DNA from: Talpa occidentalis
Taxonomy: Eukaryota; Chordata; Mammalia; Eulipotyphla; Talpidae
Assembly: GCF_014898055.3 (NCBI RefSeq)
Contig: NW_023601322.1
Span: forward strand, 6,591,312 to 6,655,311
Length of the DNA stretch: 64,000 nucleotides
Direction of reading: 5' to 3'
Part shown: positions 35,691-45,810 of the stretch, piece by piece
Layout of the letters: each line of letters begins with the position of its first letter
Position numbering within the stretch: position 1 is the stretch's first letter
The notes under the pieces: model-generated
Told to the model about the DNA's origin: nothing
The model's database searches: none
The model's input: only the letters and a program-made list of their open reading frames with translations
Translations under genes and position numbers: made by a program

Positions 35691-35923
35691 CTATTATTTT
35701 GTTGTAGGTAAATTTTCTATTACTTTGTTAAGTTTTGGTGTTTGTTTGTGTTCATAGGTTCATGTTGATTTTTACATTTTTTCATTATTAATTTGATGTT
35801 GTATTTCCCAGGGGTATCTGTAGATTAGAGAATACCTCCTCCGACTGTCACTGTCATTTGAAGAATTCACTAGAAAAGTAGTACACTTTCTTGGCAGGGA
35901 CTAAATACAATAGACACAAAATT

Positions 35924-36235
35924 GGGCCTCCCCGGTGGCGCAGCGGTTGAGCGCTGGGTTGCGAAGCTGCCCGCAGCCTCTGTGGCGCCGGTTCGATCCC
36001 CTGCTGCTCCCCGGCCACTGGAGGAGGGTCCCACATGGCGCGCAGACCTCTCCTGCCGCCCGCTGCTCCCCTCAGCAGTGTACTTCGGCCCTTCTGCCTG
36101 CTCTGCTCCCCGCTCTGGCTCTGGTGAATTCTCTCACCCTCCCGCGCTTCTGACTGTACCCAGTGCATGTATAAACAAAACAAACAAACAAATAAATAAA
36201 TAAATAAAGCATGCCTCTATTAAAAAAAAAAAAAA
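35924..36235 (+). mobile_element. tRNA-derived SINE, young 'ttgagcgc' group
   Basis: Complete copy with the B box 'ggttcgatccc' intact. Tail contains 'gcatgcctctatt' between A-rich runs, like the copies at 4439 and 61163. A perfect 15-base duplication 'aatagacacaaaatt' is at 35909-35923 and 36236-36250. Confidence 0.97.
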
Positions 36236-36386
36236 AATAGACACAAAATTATATTAAATATAGTTGCATTTTCCCCCACATCCATCCTTTGGCAACCACA
36301 GTTATGTTATATTCCGTGCTTGTCATATTATTTTCATAGGATTGCTGTCAAAACCGTTGTTCCCACCAATAAAAATGCTCATCACA

Positions 36387-36653
36387 GGGCCTCCCTGGTG
36401 GCACAGGGGTTAAAGATACAGTGCTGGCAAGCTATCACCAGCCACTCCAGCACAAGTTCGATCCCCAGCCAGGGAGCTGACCCACATGGCGCAGCAGACC
36501 TCTCCTGTCTCCCCGCTGCTCCCCTCAGCAGTGTATTTCAATAGCTCCGCCTGTTCTGCTCCCCATTCTGTCTCTGGTGAATCCTCTCATCCCCTGCACC
36601 TCTGGCCTGCACCCCAGTTCTTATATGCATAAACAAATGAATCTTTTTAAAAA
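36387..36653 (+). mobile_element. tRNA-derived SINE, 'gctatcaccagcc' variant
   Basis: Head 'aggggttaaagatacagtgc' then 'gcaagctatcaccagccact' instead of the usual tRNA stem, shared with copies at 50970 and 55055. Older body and tail 'cagttcttatatgcataaac'. Flanks 'gctcatcaca' and 'cattcattaca' may be a decayed target duplication. Confidence 0.9.
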
Positions 36654-37100
36654 CATTCATTACACACCTAACATGTATGGGAACATTTGCCAGCTATTGG
36701 AATATGGAAACCCTTTACATATTCTCTGCTTCAGAATGGCCTCTCAGTTAGTTGTCGTTAGATCACATACATGAGAATACAAGTCCCACTGCAAAGAAGC
36801 TGTCACTGGGCTTCCCATGGGCGACAGAAAAATAATTACAAATAGTATGAGACAAAGTGGCAAACATAAGATTTGGAGGAAGAGGAAGATTTTGGAAAAC
36901 TAGAACTTTATCTGGATCTCATTGGAAAACTAGGAAAGGAAGAAGCAGAACTTGGCAACAAGAATAATACACATAAGGGAAACGAGGGAAAAAAGACAGG
37001 GACAGAGACAAAAGGAGCATTAACTGCCTTGCAGTGCTTATGAGAAATTAGATTAGCATGCAATCATTAAAAAGGCCAAATATCTATAAGATCATTTGCT
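36654..37100. other. unassigned stretch
   Basis: No gene. Purine-rich in 36890-37020. Confidence 0.5.
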
Positions 37101-37109
37101 TAACAACAT

Positions 37110-37613
37110 CAATATTGAGCTTTATCTGTGCTTTTTGCTGCTGAAAAACACAAAGGGTTAGGAAAGCCACCCATTCTTCTTTGTCCCTGACCCTGCTGCA
37201 AAGAACCTTCCTCCCCCGGGACATCCTGCTCCCAAGACTTGCCCAAGGCCCTTTTGTTTTCCTTGACAAGCTCAGACCAGACCCTCCAGATTTCCCTTCT
37301 TGTTTCATAAATGACTGGTTGACTATTTGGCCCCCTGCCAATCCGGACAAACACCTGATGATTAGACTTGACCAAACTTTGATCAGGTTTCTCTCCTCCC
37401 CTTCACGCAGTTAGGCACCCACAGTCCTGCTATGGACATTTCCTGCTCAGCTGTGGGGTCACCCCGCCTGTTCATCCATCAGCTCTTTCTGCCCAACAGG
37501 AGACTTAGAGTTCACAGCCATCTCCCATTGCGATATATAACAAGAGCTCTCCCTACTGCAAATCTTTTCAAATAAAGCCTTTCCTAAGGGCAGAGTTGTC
37601 TTCGTCTGGACAG
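37110..37613 (+). mobile_element. probable class I ERV solo LTR
   Basis: This moderately GC-rich block has a promoter-to-polyadenylation arrangement typical of gammaretrovirus-like LTRs: 'gatatataacaagagctctc' (TATA at 37533-37540) and 30 bases later 'aataaagcctttcct' (37571-37585). It ends 'ttgtcttcgtctggaca'. I could not fix the TG start or a target duplication. Confidence 0.5.
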
Positions 37614-37802
37614 TAGAGAAGTTTGTTGTGATTAGCTATGTTGGATGTAATTGATCATCTGTAATTCCTGCAGAAAAGAAACAATTGGGGTTTCTACATG
37701 TGTCATTACATAGAGAAGATATTTATCTGAAATTTACTATCTATCAAGACTGATGCTTATGTCTATTGACAAATATTAAAAAATCCATTATGTTTTATTA
37801 TT

Positions 37803-37900
37803 ACCAGCCCTGAACAGATAAAGAAACCGAGGCAAGCAAAGATGTAGCAGCATTACAAAGTCGTTCAAGGTTAAGCAAGTGCTGTGCACACATTTGCCAG
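37803..37900 (-). repeat. MIR fragment
   Basis: 'gaacagataaagaaaccgag' then 'gcaagcaaag' and 'ttcaaggttaagcaagtgc' matches reverse-strand MIR ('acagatgaggaaactgaggca...gttaagtaacttgcc'). Confidence 0.6.
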
Positions 37901-40900
37901 TCAAATCATGTCCTGGGATGGAAGGGATAGAGATGGAGGGTATAACTTCCTCTAGAAAATATTTCAGGATGCTTTTAACTTAGGCTGTTTATATTTGGAA
38001 GTGTTAAATATGTATGTTTAATACAAAAATGTAGCTTTCACAGGAGTAATGTTGAAAAGGCAGAGGGTGGAGACATGCTTAGAGACAGAAAATCACTACT
38101 GTCCTAGTTCCCCTCCTGTTCTTGAGGGAAATATCTGCCTGTGCATTTCAAGAAGGGGGTATAACATCAGAAAGTAATGGTTATATGTTTTACTGCTGAA
38201 TCAGGGTTAGTGCATTTTAGAATATTGTGAAACTCTACTTTTCTCATCAGCAACATAAATCCTTTTCAAGACCTACAAACTTTTGCAAAAGGCTAGGTTG
38301 TTTTAAAACATTTAGGAATTTAAAATTTTCTGTAGGATTTAAACTCCACATTTAACTATGTAGCTTTCTTCTATTTTCTCATTCACGATTAGAGATAAAA
38401 TTATGATAAATGATTTTGCGAATGGCTCAGATTTTCTGGTGGATAAAGTTTTGTGGATCCCCAAAGAAAATACTGGGAGACACATAGATACAAAGCAATC
38501 TGGTAAGAACTTCAGAAGATTCAGTTAGTTTGTCAAGTCATATTTTGAAGATCTTTGTCCTGTGATAATTAATGGGGGTGCTCCCTCTAAAGGAAGTTTG
38601 TTTAATTGAACATTATGGGGAAATTCATCAGCGTATGCCTTCTCCTTTGGTCACAATTCATAGTAAAAATTAGTGTGAATTTCCAAAGATAAGCCATCAG
38701 CAGTATGTCCCATGAAATTCATGCAAAAGTATCTTTTATGTGGACAGTAACCTTGTAAATTGTCTGGTGCATCTGTGATTGCATAATCTCTATCATTAAA
38801 TAAACATTTAAATCAGAATTCTAATTAATGAGAAGGCTTACTGAATATTTCTAATATAATTCTAGATGAATTTTGTTGTTTTTGAATTTTAAATGTTTGC
38901 ATTAATTTTTGACTTTGTGTATTTGTTTTAATCTGAAAGACTTTTTATTTGTGAATTCATTTATTTTCCCTAAAAATTTAAAAATTTATTGATTCCAGTA
39001 TCTAATAATCAGCAGTGATGAGTCCCATGTTGCTCTGTTCCTGTATGAAGAGAGAATGATTAGGAAAAAAGGAATAAGAACATTTATTTATGTATTGTGC
39101 TATGTAGTAAGAAAATAGACCCTTAGCTATTGTTGCTCATCAGTGTCCTGTTTGCATCAGCCCAGAGACCTGTCTCCTACAATCATTTCTAGAGGGAACA
39201 ACAAACTTTGAAAAAAAGAAAGTAGATATTGGCATTTGCATTTTAAAAAGAAAAAAGGAAGCACTGAAAATAAATTAAAAAGGCAGGAAAATCAAAGCTA
39301 ATGTGCGAAGGGGCAGAAATAGTTGTATATCTCTTCAGAATTTACAGATAATGGTATTTCAAAGCACAAGTCATACTGATATAAACAGTAATTCAGGATA
39401 TATTAAAGAAATCTTTAATCGGTTTCTTCCCTTTTTAGCTAATCAAACACATCACTGGAAGCACTCTCCATCTGGCCCCATGTGGCAAAGCACATCACCC
39501 TATCAATACCCTGATGTTTTCCCAACCTATACAAACACACAATCTTACCTTCATTACTTTATTAAACTCTGTTTATAGAAAAAAATCCCTCCACTTACAG
39601 AAAAAAAAAAAGTTCTTGAAAGGGATGCCTTTATTTTCTGCCTCAGTTCCTTCCTTGATCCAATTTCAGCATTTTATTCTACTCATCTGCCAGAACTGGT
39701 TGGAACAATATTACCAACTATCTCGTTGTTATGAAGTCCAATTTCTTAGTTCTCATGTCATATGAACTATCAGAAGACTTTAGCCTTTAGTTGACTATCA
39801 GAGGCCAGTTAGAAAGGTATACAACCCTCCATGAAAAGTAAGTGTATAGCAGCCATGGAGAGCGTGAGAAACAGAGCAGGTCTACCTACACTTTCAAAGG
39901 AAAGGTGATAAGAAAGATCTAGACATGCATGTGCAATGCTTAAGGAAAAAGTAAAAAAGGAGAACTACACTAAACCACAGATTATTTTTAACAGAGATCT
40001 CAAACTTCACAAGGGAGGAAGGCAATGGTGAGTCATGCTTTTTCGGCTACTGCACAGATTTGGTTCTATCTGAAAGGATATGCAGAGATTTGCTGGGGAT
40101 GTGCCATATGGTACTGAGACAGGATTCTTGAAATAGAAAAGACAAAATGAAATTCTGATAACAGTCCAGAAACAAAATGTCTAACTGTTTTAGGAAAACC
40201 AACAATTGAGGGACAGATGTGAAGATAAAAGAAAAGTTTCTCCAGTGATCAAATGCAGGGGGATAGAGAAGAGAGAGAAGAAAGACAGGATGTAAATATT
40301 CAAGGAATGCATCTGGTAAGGCTGGAAAGGAAGGAAGACAAAGGGCAGAGAAGAAGTTTCTTGATATTATAAATAGCAGATTTCTTGTGTTCTTTCCTTA
40401 AGGCATATTAAAAGAATTTATTTAATTCTGAGCACCTGGAGGGAAGCATGCCTATGAATTCCATGTGAATATCAAAATGTATTTCTTCACTAGTAAGTGA
40501 ATAAAAGCAATAAATAAAAAACTGGATAAAGCCTCTAAAAATGTAGAAAGAAAACTTAAATTACAAGATAAAATGGTAACTAATAATTCATTCCAAGAGT
40601 GCGACAAATTTATTATTGTTTATCACACACATGAATTCAAAGGGAAACTTGAATTTATTGAATAAAATTCAGGTAGCTTTCCTAAGTAAAAAGATTATCA
40701 GCCCCTCATTGAATTAACAATAGAGGGGAACTTCCTCAACTTTATAAAGAATGTTCTCACATCCTGTAGCTAAAATCGTTAAGTAGTAGTGAGCACCTTT
40801 AGCTTCCTGCCTAGATCCATGAGCAAGAGCAGAATGGGAAGGGAAATTGGAGGATTTGTAGAGCAGTAGGTAGTTATATGGCATGCCATGGTGAATAGAT

Positions 40901-41380
40901 GAGATTATGTATTTACCAAAACCTATGGCATATATAACACCGGAGTGAACTGTAATATAAACTACAGTCTTTGTGTGATGACGTGTCACGTGGGTTCATC
41001 GATTGTAACAAGTAAGTGTACACTCTGGTGTGGGATTTAGATAGTCATGAAGGCTGCGCAGGTGTGGGGCAGAGGGTAAATAAAAATCTCTGTACTTTCC
41101 ACTCACTTTTACTGTGAACAGAAAATTACTGTAAGAAACAAAGTATATTTTTTAAAAAACTCAATGATCTAGAGCCAGCAAACTATTTATCTCAGATGAA
41201 AACATTCTGAAAGTATCCCATTGCAGTTGCTAAATAGCAAACCCCTCAATATATTAAAATTAAGTCAAAAACTAAAATCTGTGCCCCACTGTCATGATCC
41301 AATCTTTATTCTAGGGAATCTAGTAAATTCAATAAATATGAAATAAAATAATTTGTTTAAATTTTGACAGCAATGGATAA
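37901..41380. other. unassigned stretch of 3.5 kb
   Basis: No gene, SINE or LTR recognised; the longest repeat-free run in the window after 17-21 kb. Short frames (91 codons at 39303-39578 and at 40714-40989) show no family. Confidence 0.5.
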
Positions 41381-41384
41381 AAGG

Positions 41385-41710
41385 TACAGAAATCCCCTTC
41401 ATCAGTGAAGGACTCGTTCCAAGATTCCCCAGTGATGACTAAAACCTTGGCTGATACTAAATTCTATAGATATAGTGTTTTTTTCATACACATACACACC
41501 TATGGTGGAGTTTAATTAGTAAGGTAGGTAGTAAGAAATTAACAACAACTAATGACAAGATAAAACAATTATAACAATATGCTGTAATAAAAGTAATGTG
41601 AAGGTGTTGATATTTCATTAAATACTAAATTGTACATATTATTTTTGCACTGTGGTTTAGTTATATAACTAAAACCACTTAAAGTAAAAGCCTACATAAG
41701 GCGGTGACTG
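41385..41710 (+). mobile_element. Tigger-like (TcMar) DNA transposon fossil
   Basis: The text 'agtgaaggactcgttccaag', 'ccaagattccccagtgatga', 'ctatagatatagtgttttt', 'catacacacctatggtggag', 'aacaactaatgacaagataa' and 'caatatgctgtaataaaagt' follows the order of a common Tigger-family element ('cggaggattggttccaggaccccc...aacaataactaataataaaa...aatatactgtaataaaagt'). It is non-coding. Confidence 0.6.
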
Positions 41711-42089
41711 CTGTACATTTACTTTTCTGGCAAACATGCAAGAAAACTAAAATTAATTTCTTGAAAATTAGTTTATTTTAAAGAAGAGCCACATGGAGAA
41801 ATATGACAATCATGCTTAAGGCCTTAAATGATCATATAGGCAACTTGAAAGTGATGCCATTGTTTTAGATGGGAAGTCATTACAAAATTCCATTCTTCAA
41901 TATTTATATTATATTTATATATATACACTTCAGTATTTATATAGTTATAGGTATTTTATGGTTAATTTTGATATGATCCAATAAATATTATTAACTGTTT
42001 CCTTGTATAGTTAGATGGAATTATTATAAAATTCAAAGGAAAAAATTAACACAGAGAAGTAGAAAAGCAGGTTAAATAGTTACTCGAGG

Positions 42090-42177
42090 AATTAATTTAT
42101 CTGAAATGAGAACTTGGTGTACAGTACTTTGGGCATACATTTAGATAAACAAAGCAGTGGAACAATGTAGATGAATC
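42090..42177 (+). repeat. old L1 ORF2 fragment, left half
   Basis: 'agataaacaaagcagtggaa' then 'caatgtagatgaatcatag' resembles L1 ORF2 ('aaacagatcaatggaacagaatagagaacccagaaata'). The continuation appears at 45486, beyond the ERV, so the ERV inserted into this L1. Confidence 0.5.
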
Positions 42178-42181
42178 ATAG
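42178..42181. repeat. target-site duplication of the inverted-LTR ERV, left
   Basis: 'atag', repeated at 45482-45485. Four bases is short and could be chance. Confidence 0.55.
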
Positions 42182-42769
42182 TGTAACAGGGTGGTCCCCA
42201 GGAAAGGGGGAGGTTCCCTGCCCCCACCCAAGGGAGGGTGGAGCTGAGCAGGGAGAGGAGAAGCTGCAGAAGAGACTGAGGAAGGAAGCAGGATGGAGCC
42301 AGGAGACCTGGAGGAGGCGCATGGAGCCTAGAGATACATGAAGAAACTGCGCTTGTCTTTGGGTTGTGGACTGGGTGACACAGACGTGGGTGAGACCCTG
42401 TGGGGAGGTGACAATGGCAGCTTTTATCTTGATGTTGATTTTGCTCTTTTCCTTCCGGGCTTGTCCGGTTGTTTGTGACCCTTTTCTGTGGGTCCCCACT
42501 GGAAGATGCTTTAGGCTTGTGGCAGGCTTTGGAGCTTTGCTCTGGGCCAATCCCATTTGGATGGACTTTTACCCACGAGGGGACGGGTAACTTTGGGTGC
42601 TTGATTTAGAAACTAGATTATTTGCCTTACCTGTATTGTTTCCTAGTTTTATTAAAGTTCCTTCCCATTAAAGTCTCATGTGTTTTGTGTTGATGCGGCG
42701 GATGGCAGAACCCATTTAGAATAGGCAGGTTTGCGGGGTTTGGGCTGCCCCTCTCCCTGTCCTATAACA
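42182..42769 (+). mobile_element. complete LTR (5' LTR of an inverted-LTR endogenous retrovirus-like element)
   Basis: This 588-base LTR begins TGTAACAGGG and ends CCTATAACA, so it has canonical TG...CA ends. Two ATTAAA signals lie at 42650 and 42667, near the likely R region. A primer binding site starts four bases after the end. U3 contains a G+C and purine-rich first 170 bases and a 74-codon open frame at 42366-42590. A nearly identical copy of its first 489 bases lies inverted at 44989-45481. The two differ at five single positions and one 4-base (GGAA) slippage. The final 100 bases (U5) occur only here. Confidence 0.92.
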
Positions 42770-42773
42770 GATT

Positions 42774-42787
42774 TGGCGTCCAACGTG
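42774..42787 (+). promoter_or_regulatory. retroviral primer binding site, tRNA-Lys(1,2)-like
   Basis: 'tggcgtccaacgtg' differs at one base from the tRNA-Lys1,2-complementary site 'tggcgcccaacgtg' used by many class II (betaretrovirus-like) elements. It sits four bases after the LTR end. This identifies 42182-42769 as a 5' LTR and the element as class II by inference. Confidence 0.8.
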
Positions 42788-44988
42788 ATTTAGGACAGAG
42801 CCATCCGTGGTTAGTCAGCCCCATGGGGAAATTGGGCTTCCCTATGGCACTGGCTACCATAAGCGCAAATGTGATTTTTGGTTTCTCCGGTGTGTTTGTT
42901 TCATATGTCGATTTTAAGATCTGTGTGTCTGTATGTAATTTGTTTGTAGTGACTTGCTAAGACATTTGATTTTGTGGAAATTGTTCTGTGCCAGTTTTAC
43001 TCAAAAGATTAGGCAGTACATTGGACCATGTGGCCAGATCAAAGATGGTGTCTGAGGCCACTTGGAACTTTTTTTTTCTTTCTTTTTGTAATCTCTGCTG
43101 TCTCATTAGCATTTCTAAAGGCAATAATGGTTCTTCAGTGGTATGTTGCTTTGTCTTTGACTACTTCCTGCCCTGTGTCTGATGGGTTTTGCAAGCCAAC
43201 TGTGGAGCAGTGGTGTTTTAATTAGCAAATGTATGCCTGGGTGTTAAGGAAAGAGTAGCCTTAAGCAGTAACTGGTAATCACTGGTATCCTTGATGGATT
43301 CTTGGAGATAACTTGAATTTTTGCAAAGTCTGGATCAGAAAAATTAACAAGATTTTGTCTGAGTCTTGAAGGATTTGCTACTGTGAATTTTGTCTACACA
43401 ATTTGTTTTGGGCATGTTTGCCATTTTGAATACTGGATTTGTTCAATTGCTGGTGTAAGACAAGATTCTAAGTTTCTGCTTCCTACTGAGGAAGGTCTGT
43501 TGTGGAAAGCACTCTTTAGGGTGCATCATGTAACTGTACCAGGTTTTCATACCTGTGTTGTTGTTGCCCCTCCCTAGTGTGGGGGAGGTGTCATCTGTGC
43601 TTAGATGTTTAATCTGCTCTTTCAGCTTCTGTCCCAGAGTGGCTAACAGAAGTAAGGAGATGACTCCTTTTAATTGAAAGTTAATTACTGATAATTTGAT
43701 TTTGCTTTTTCAGGTTCTATTCCAGGAAACCCAAAGAGTGCCTGCTTGGTGGCTAACAAGAGATGACTCCTTTTGCTTAAAAGTTAACTGTTATTTTTAT
43801 TCTTTCAGTTGCTGTACAGAATACCCCAGAATTGACTTCTAACAAAAAGTCTTCAACACTGAAAACCCTAATGTGATAAACAAGGTCGTGTAACTCTTGT
43901 GATTAATAAAACTTTTCCTTCCTATTTCCAAAGTCTTAGGTTTGTAGGATGACAACCGAAAATTTTTCTGCCAGCAACACTCCACATTTTTTTTGGACTT
44001 TGACTTTTTTTTCTGAGCCTATGGAGTAAAACTGCAGTTACATAACATATTCTACATGGCATAACTAAAAAAAACCTGTCTTTGTCTATATGTTGTATGT
44101 CTGTATGTCCTTCTGTCTGTCTTGACCTCCAGTGATTGACAGATTGGTATACATGGTGCCCATAGACGTTGAAAAAAAAAAAAGAGTCTCCGGTTATGAG
44201 AAAAACAAAAAGTTATGGTTTGATTGTCAACATTGTGCTACTGAGCTAAGCCGGTGCCTTCATAGAGATTGAATATTGTTGTTTCTGTTAATTTTCTGAT
44301 ATTTATGGCAAAGCTTCCCAGAAATCTAAATTCAAGTACAAATTTGGTAGCCTGTCATTTGACTGATGCAAGGAAATTTTGTGGAACCTCAGTAGACCTC
44401 CTGAGACACTCCACGAAGTTTCTCCCTTTCCTCCTGGGAAGGCATTACATGAATTTGTTTTATTTGGCTTTTACCTAATGAAGTAAAACTGAAAGGGAAG
44501 CATTGTCACTTGGGAAAATGGTAAAACTTTGGTATGTACAAAATGTTAACAGTAGTATCTGGTATGTATGTAAATTGTCAATGGTGATTGTCACCTTGTA
44601 ATATTGTATAATTCAATTGTTTCACACCTACAGAAATTGTTTCCGGAAATATAGGGAAAAAGGTCTCAATAGATTCCTATTGATGGAACTGTTGAGAGTA
44701 AAAAAACTTTCCTACAAAGGACTGAATAGACCTGGAAATACACCTGACATTTACTAAGGTTTCTTTGACATAATACTGGAAATTTTTTATGCATTCTGTC
44801 CTGAATCCACGAAGTTTTTGTTTTGTTTTGTTTTGTTTTGAGTAACCAGGATCTGCAGAAAGGTTGTAATTTTTTTTCCAGCAAAACTAACTTGTCACAT
44901 TTTCTCTCCCCTTGATACCAACACAGCATACAAACAGTGGTAGTAATTTTTGCTACTTATTTCAGAGTCTGTTTTTGCATAACTTCCA
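42788..44988 (+). mobile_element. internal region of the inverted-LTR ERV; no gag, pro, pol or env
   Basis: About 2.2 kb. No frame exceeds 70 codons and no retroviral protein motif is visible. A short frame opens at 42822 with 'atggggaaattgggc' shortly after the primer binding site, which could be a relic gag start, but it stops after about 40 codons. Notable parts are three tandem degenerate units with 3' splice-site-like pyrimidine tracts (43617-43855), an A run at 44172-44184, and (ttttg)n at 44817-44839. This is a non-autonomous element that would need proteins from a relative. Confidence 0.75.
43617..43855 (+). repeat. three tandem degenerate repeats in the ERV internal region
   Basis: Units start at about 43617, 43705 and 43801, each with a pyrimidine tract plus CAG ('ctctttcag', 'gctttttcag', 'attctttcag') followed by 'ttct' or 'ttgct'. 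Units 1 and 2 share 'gtggctaaca', 'gagatgactccttt' and 'aaagttaa'. The third is partial ('cttctaacaaaaag'). The pattern suggests repeated 3' splice acceptors or a structured RNA export or packaging element; neither is demonstrated. Confidence 0.55.
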
Positions 44989-45481
44989 TAATGGGAAGGA
45001 ACTTTAATAAAACTAGGAAACAATACAGGTAAGGCAAATAATCTAGTTTCTAAATCAAGCATCCAAAGTTACCCGTCCCCTCGTGGGTAAAAGTCCATCC
45101 AAATGGGATTGGCCCAGAGCAAAGCTCCAAAGCCTGCCACAAGCCTAAAGCATCTTCCAGTGGGGACCCACAGAAAAGGGTCACAAACAACCGGACAAGC
45201 CCGGAAGGAAAAGAGCAAAATCAACATCAAGATAAAAGCTGCCATTGTCACCTCCCCACAGGGTCTCACCCACGTCTGTGTCACCCAGTCCACAACCCAA
45301 AGACAAGCGCAGTTTCTTCACGTGTCTCTAGGCTCCATGCGCCTCCTCCAGGTCTCCTGGCTCCATCCTGCTTCCTTCCTTCCTCAGTCTCTTCTTCAGC
45401 TTCTCCTCTTCCTGCTCAGCTCCACCCTCCCTTGGGTGGGGGCAGGGAACCTCCCCCTTTCCTGGGGACCACCCTGTTACA
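44989..45481 (-). mobile_element. inverted, U5-less LTR copy (U3-R) forming the right end of the ERV
   Basis: The reverse complement starts TGTAACAGGG at 45481 and matches 42182-42670 at about 99%, then diverges exactly after 'cttcccatta' at the second ATTAAA. Both ends of the insertion are thus U3 ends, whereas a provirus has one U3 end and one U5 end in the same orientation. The copy ends near the point where genomic RNA would be polyadenylated, so it looks like U3-R as found at an RNA 3' end. Confidence 0.92.
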
Positions 45482-45485
45482 ATAG
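45482..45485. repeat. target-site duplication of the inverted-LTR ERV, right
   Basis: 'atag', matching 42178-42181. Confidence 0.55.
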
Positions 45486-45810
45486 TAGATCTAACAATAG
45501 ATGTGTGAAAATATACTATGAATGCATGCATATTAATGTAATGGGAACTAAATATAACTATCTTATAAATTGATCAAAAGTTACTGAGCATGCCTCAAGA
45601 AAAAATAAACATATATCACTACTACCTACCACTCATAAAAAATGTATTCCAGATGAATTAAACACTTATAAGTAAGTAAAATTGAATGAATGCAGTGATT
45701 AAACCAATATAAAATAGAAGAACATACAGGAGATAATATGTGTAATCTTAAATGTAAATACCTTTTAATGAGAAATCTAGAACACACAAAAGAAAATTAA
45801 TAGCTATGAT
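45486..45810 (+). repeat. old L1 ORF2 fragment, right half
   Basis: 'aatgtattccagatgaatta' followed by 'aacacttataagtaagtaaa' and 'agaagaacatacaggagat' matches the L1 ORF2 3' region ('ctccagatgaattaaagacctaaatgtaag...ttagaagaaaacataggaga'). It continues the fragment that ends at 42177. Confidence 0.6.

Noticed and set aside
42176..42556. 126- and 156-codon frames antisense to the LTR, repeated at 45103-45573
   Set aside because: They are repeated only because the LTR is. They run opposite to LTR transcription, and the right-hand one runs out into host sequence. No domain is recognisable.
42182..45481. DNA transposon with ~490-base terminal inverted repeats
   Set aside because: The left arm continues through a U5-like end CCTATAACA into a tRNA-Lys-like primer binding site four bases later, which a DNA transposon would not have. 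The inverted-repeat layout alone would have allowed it.
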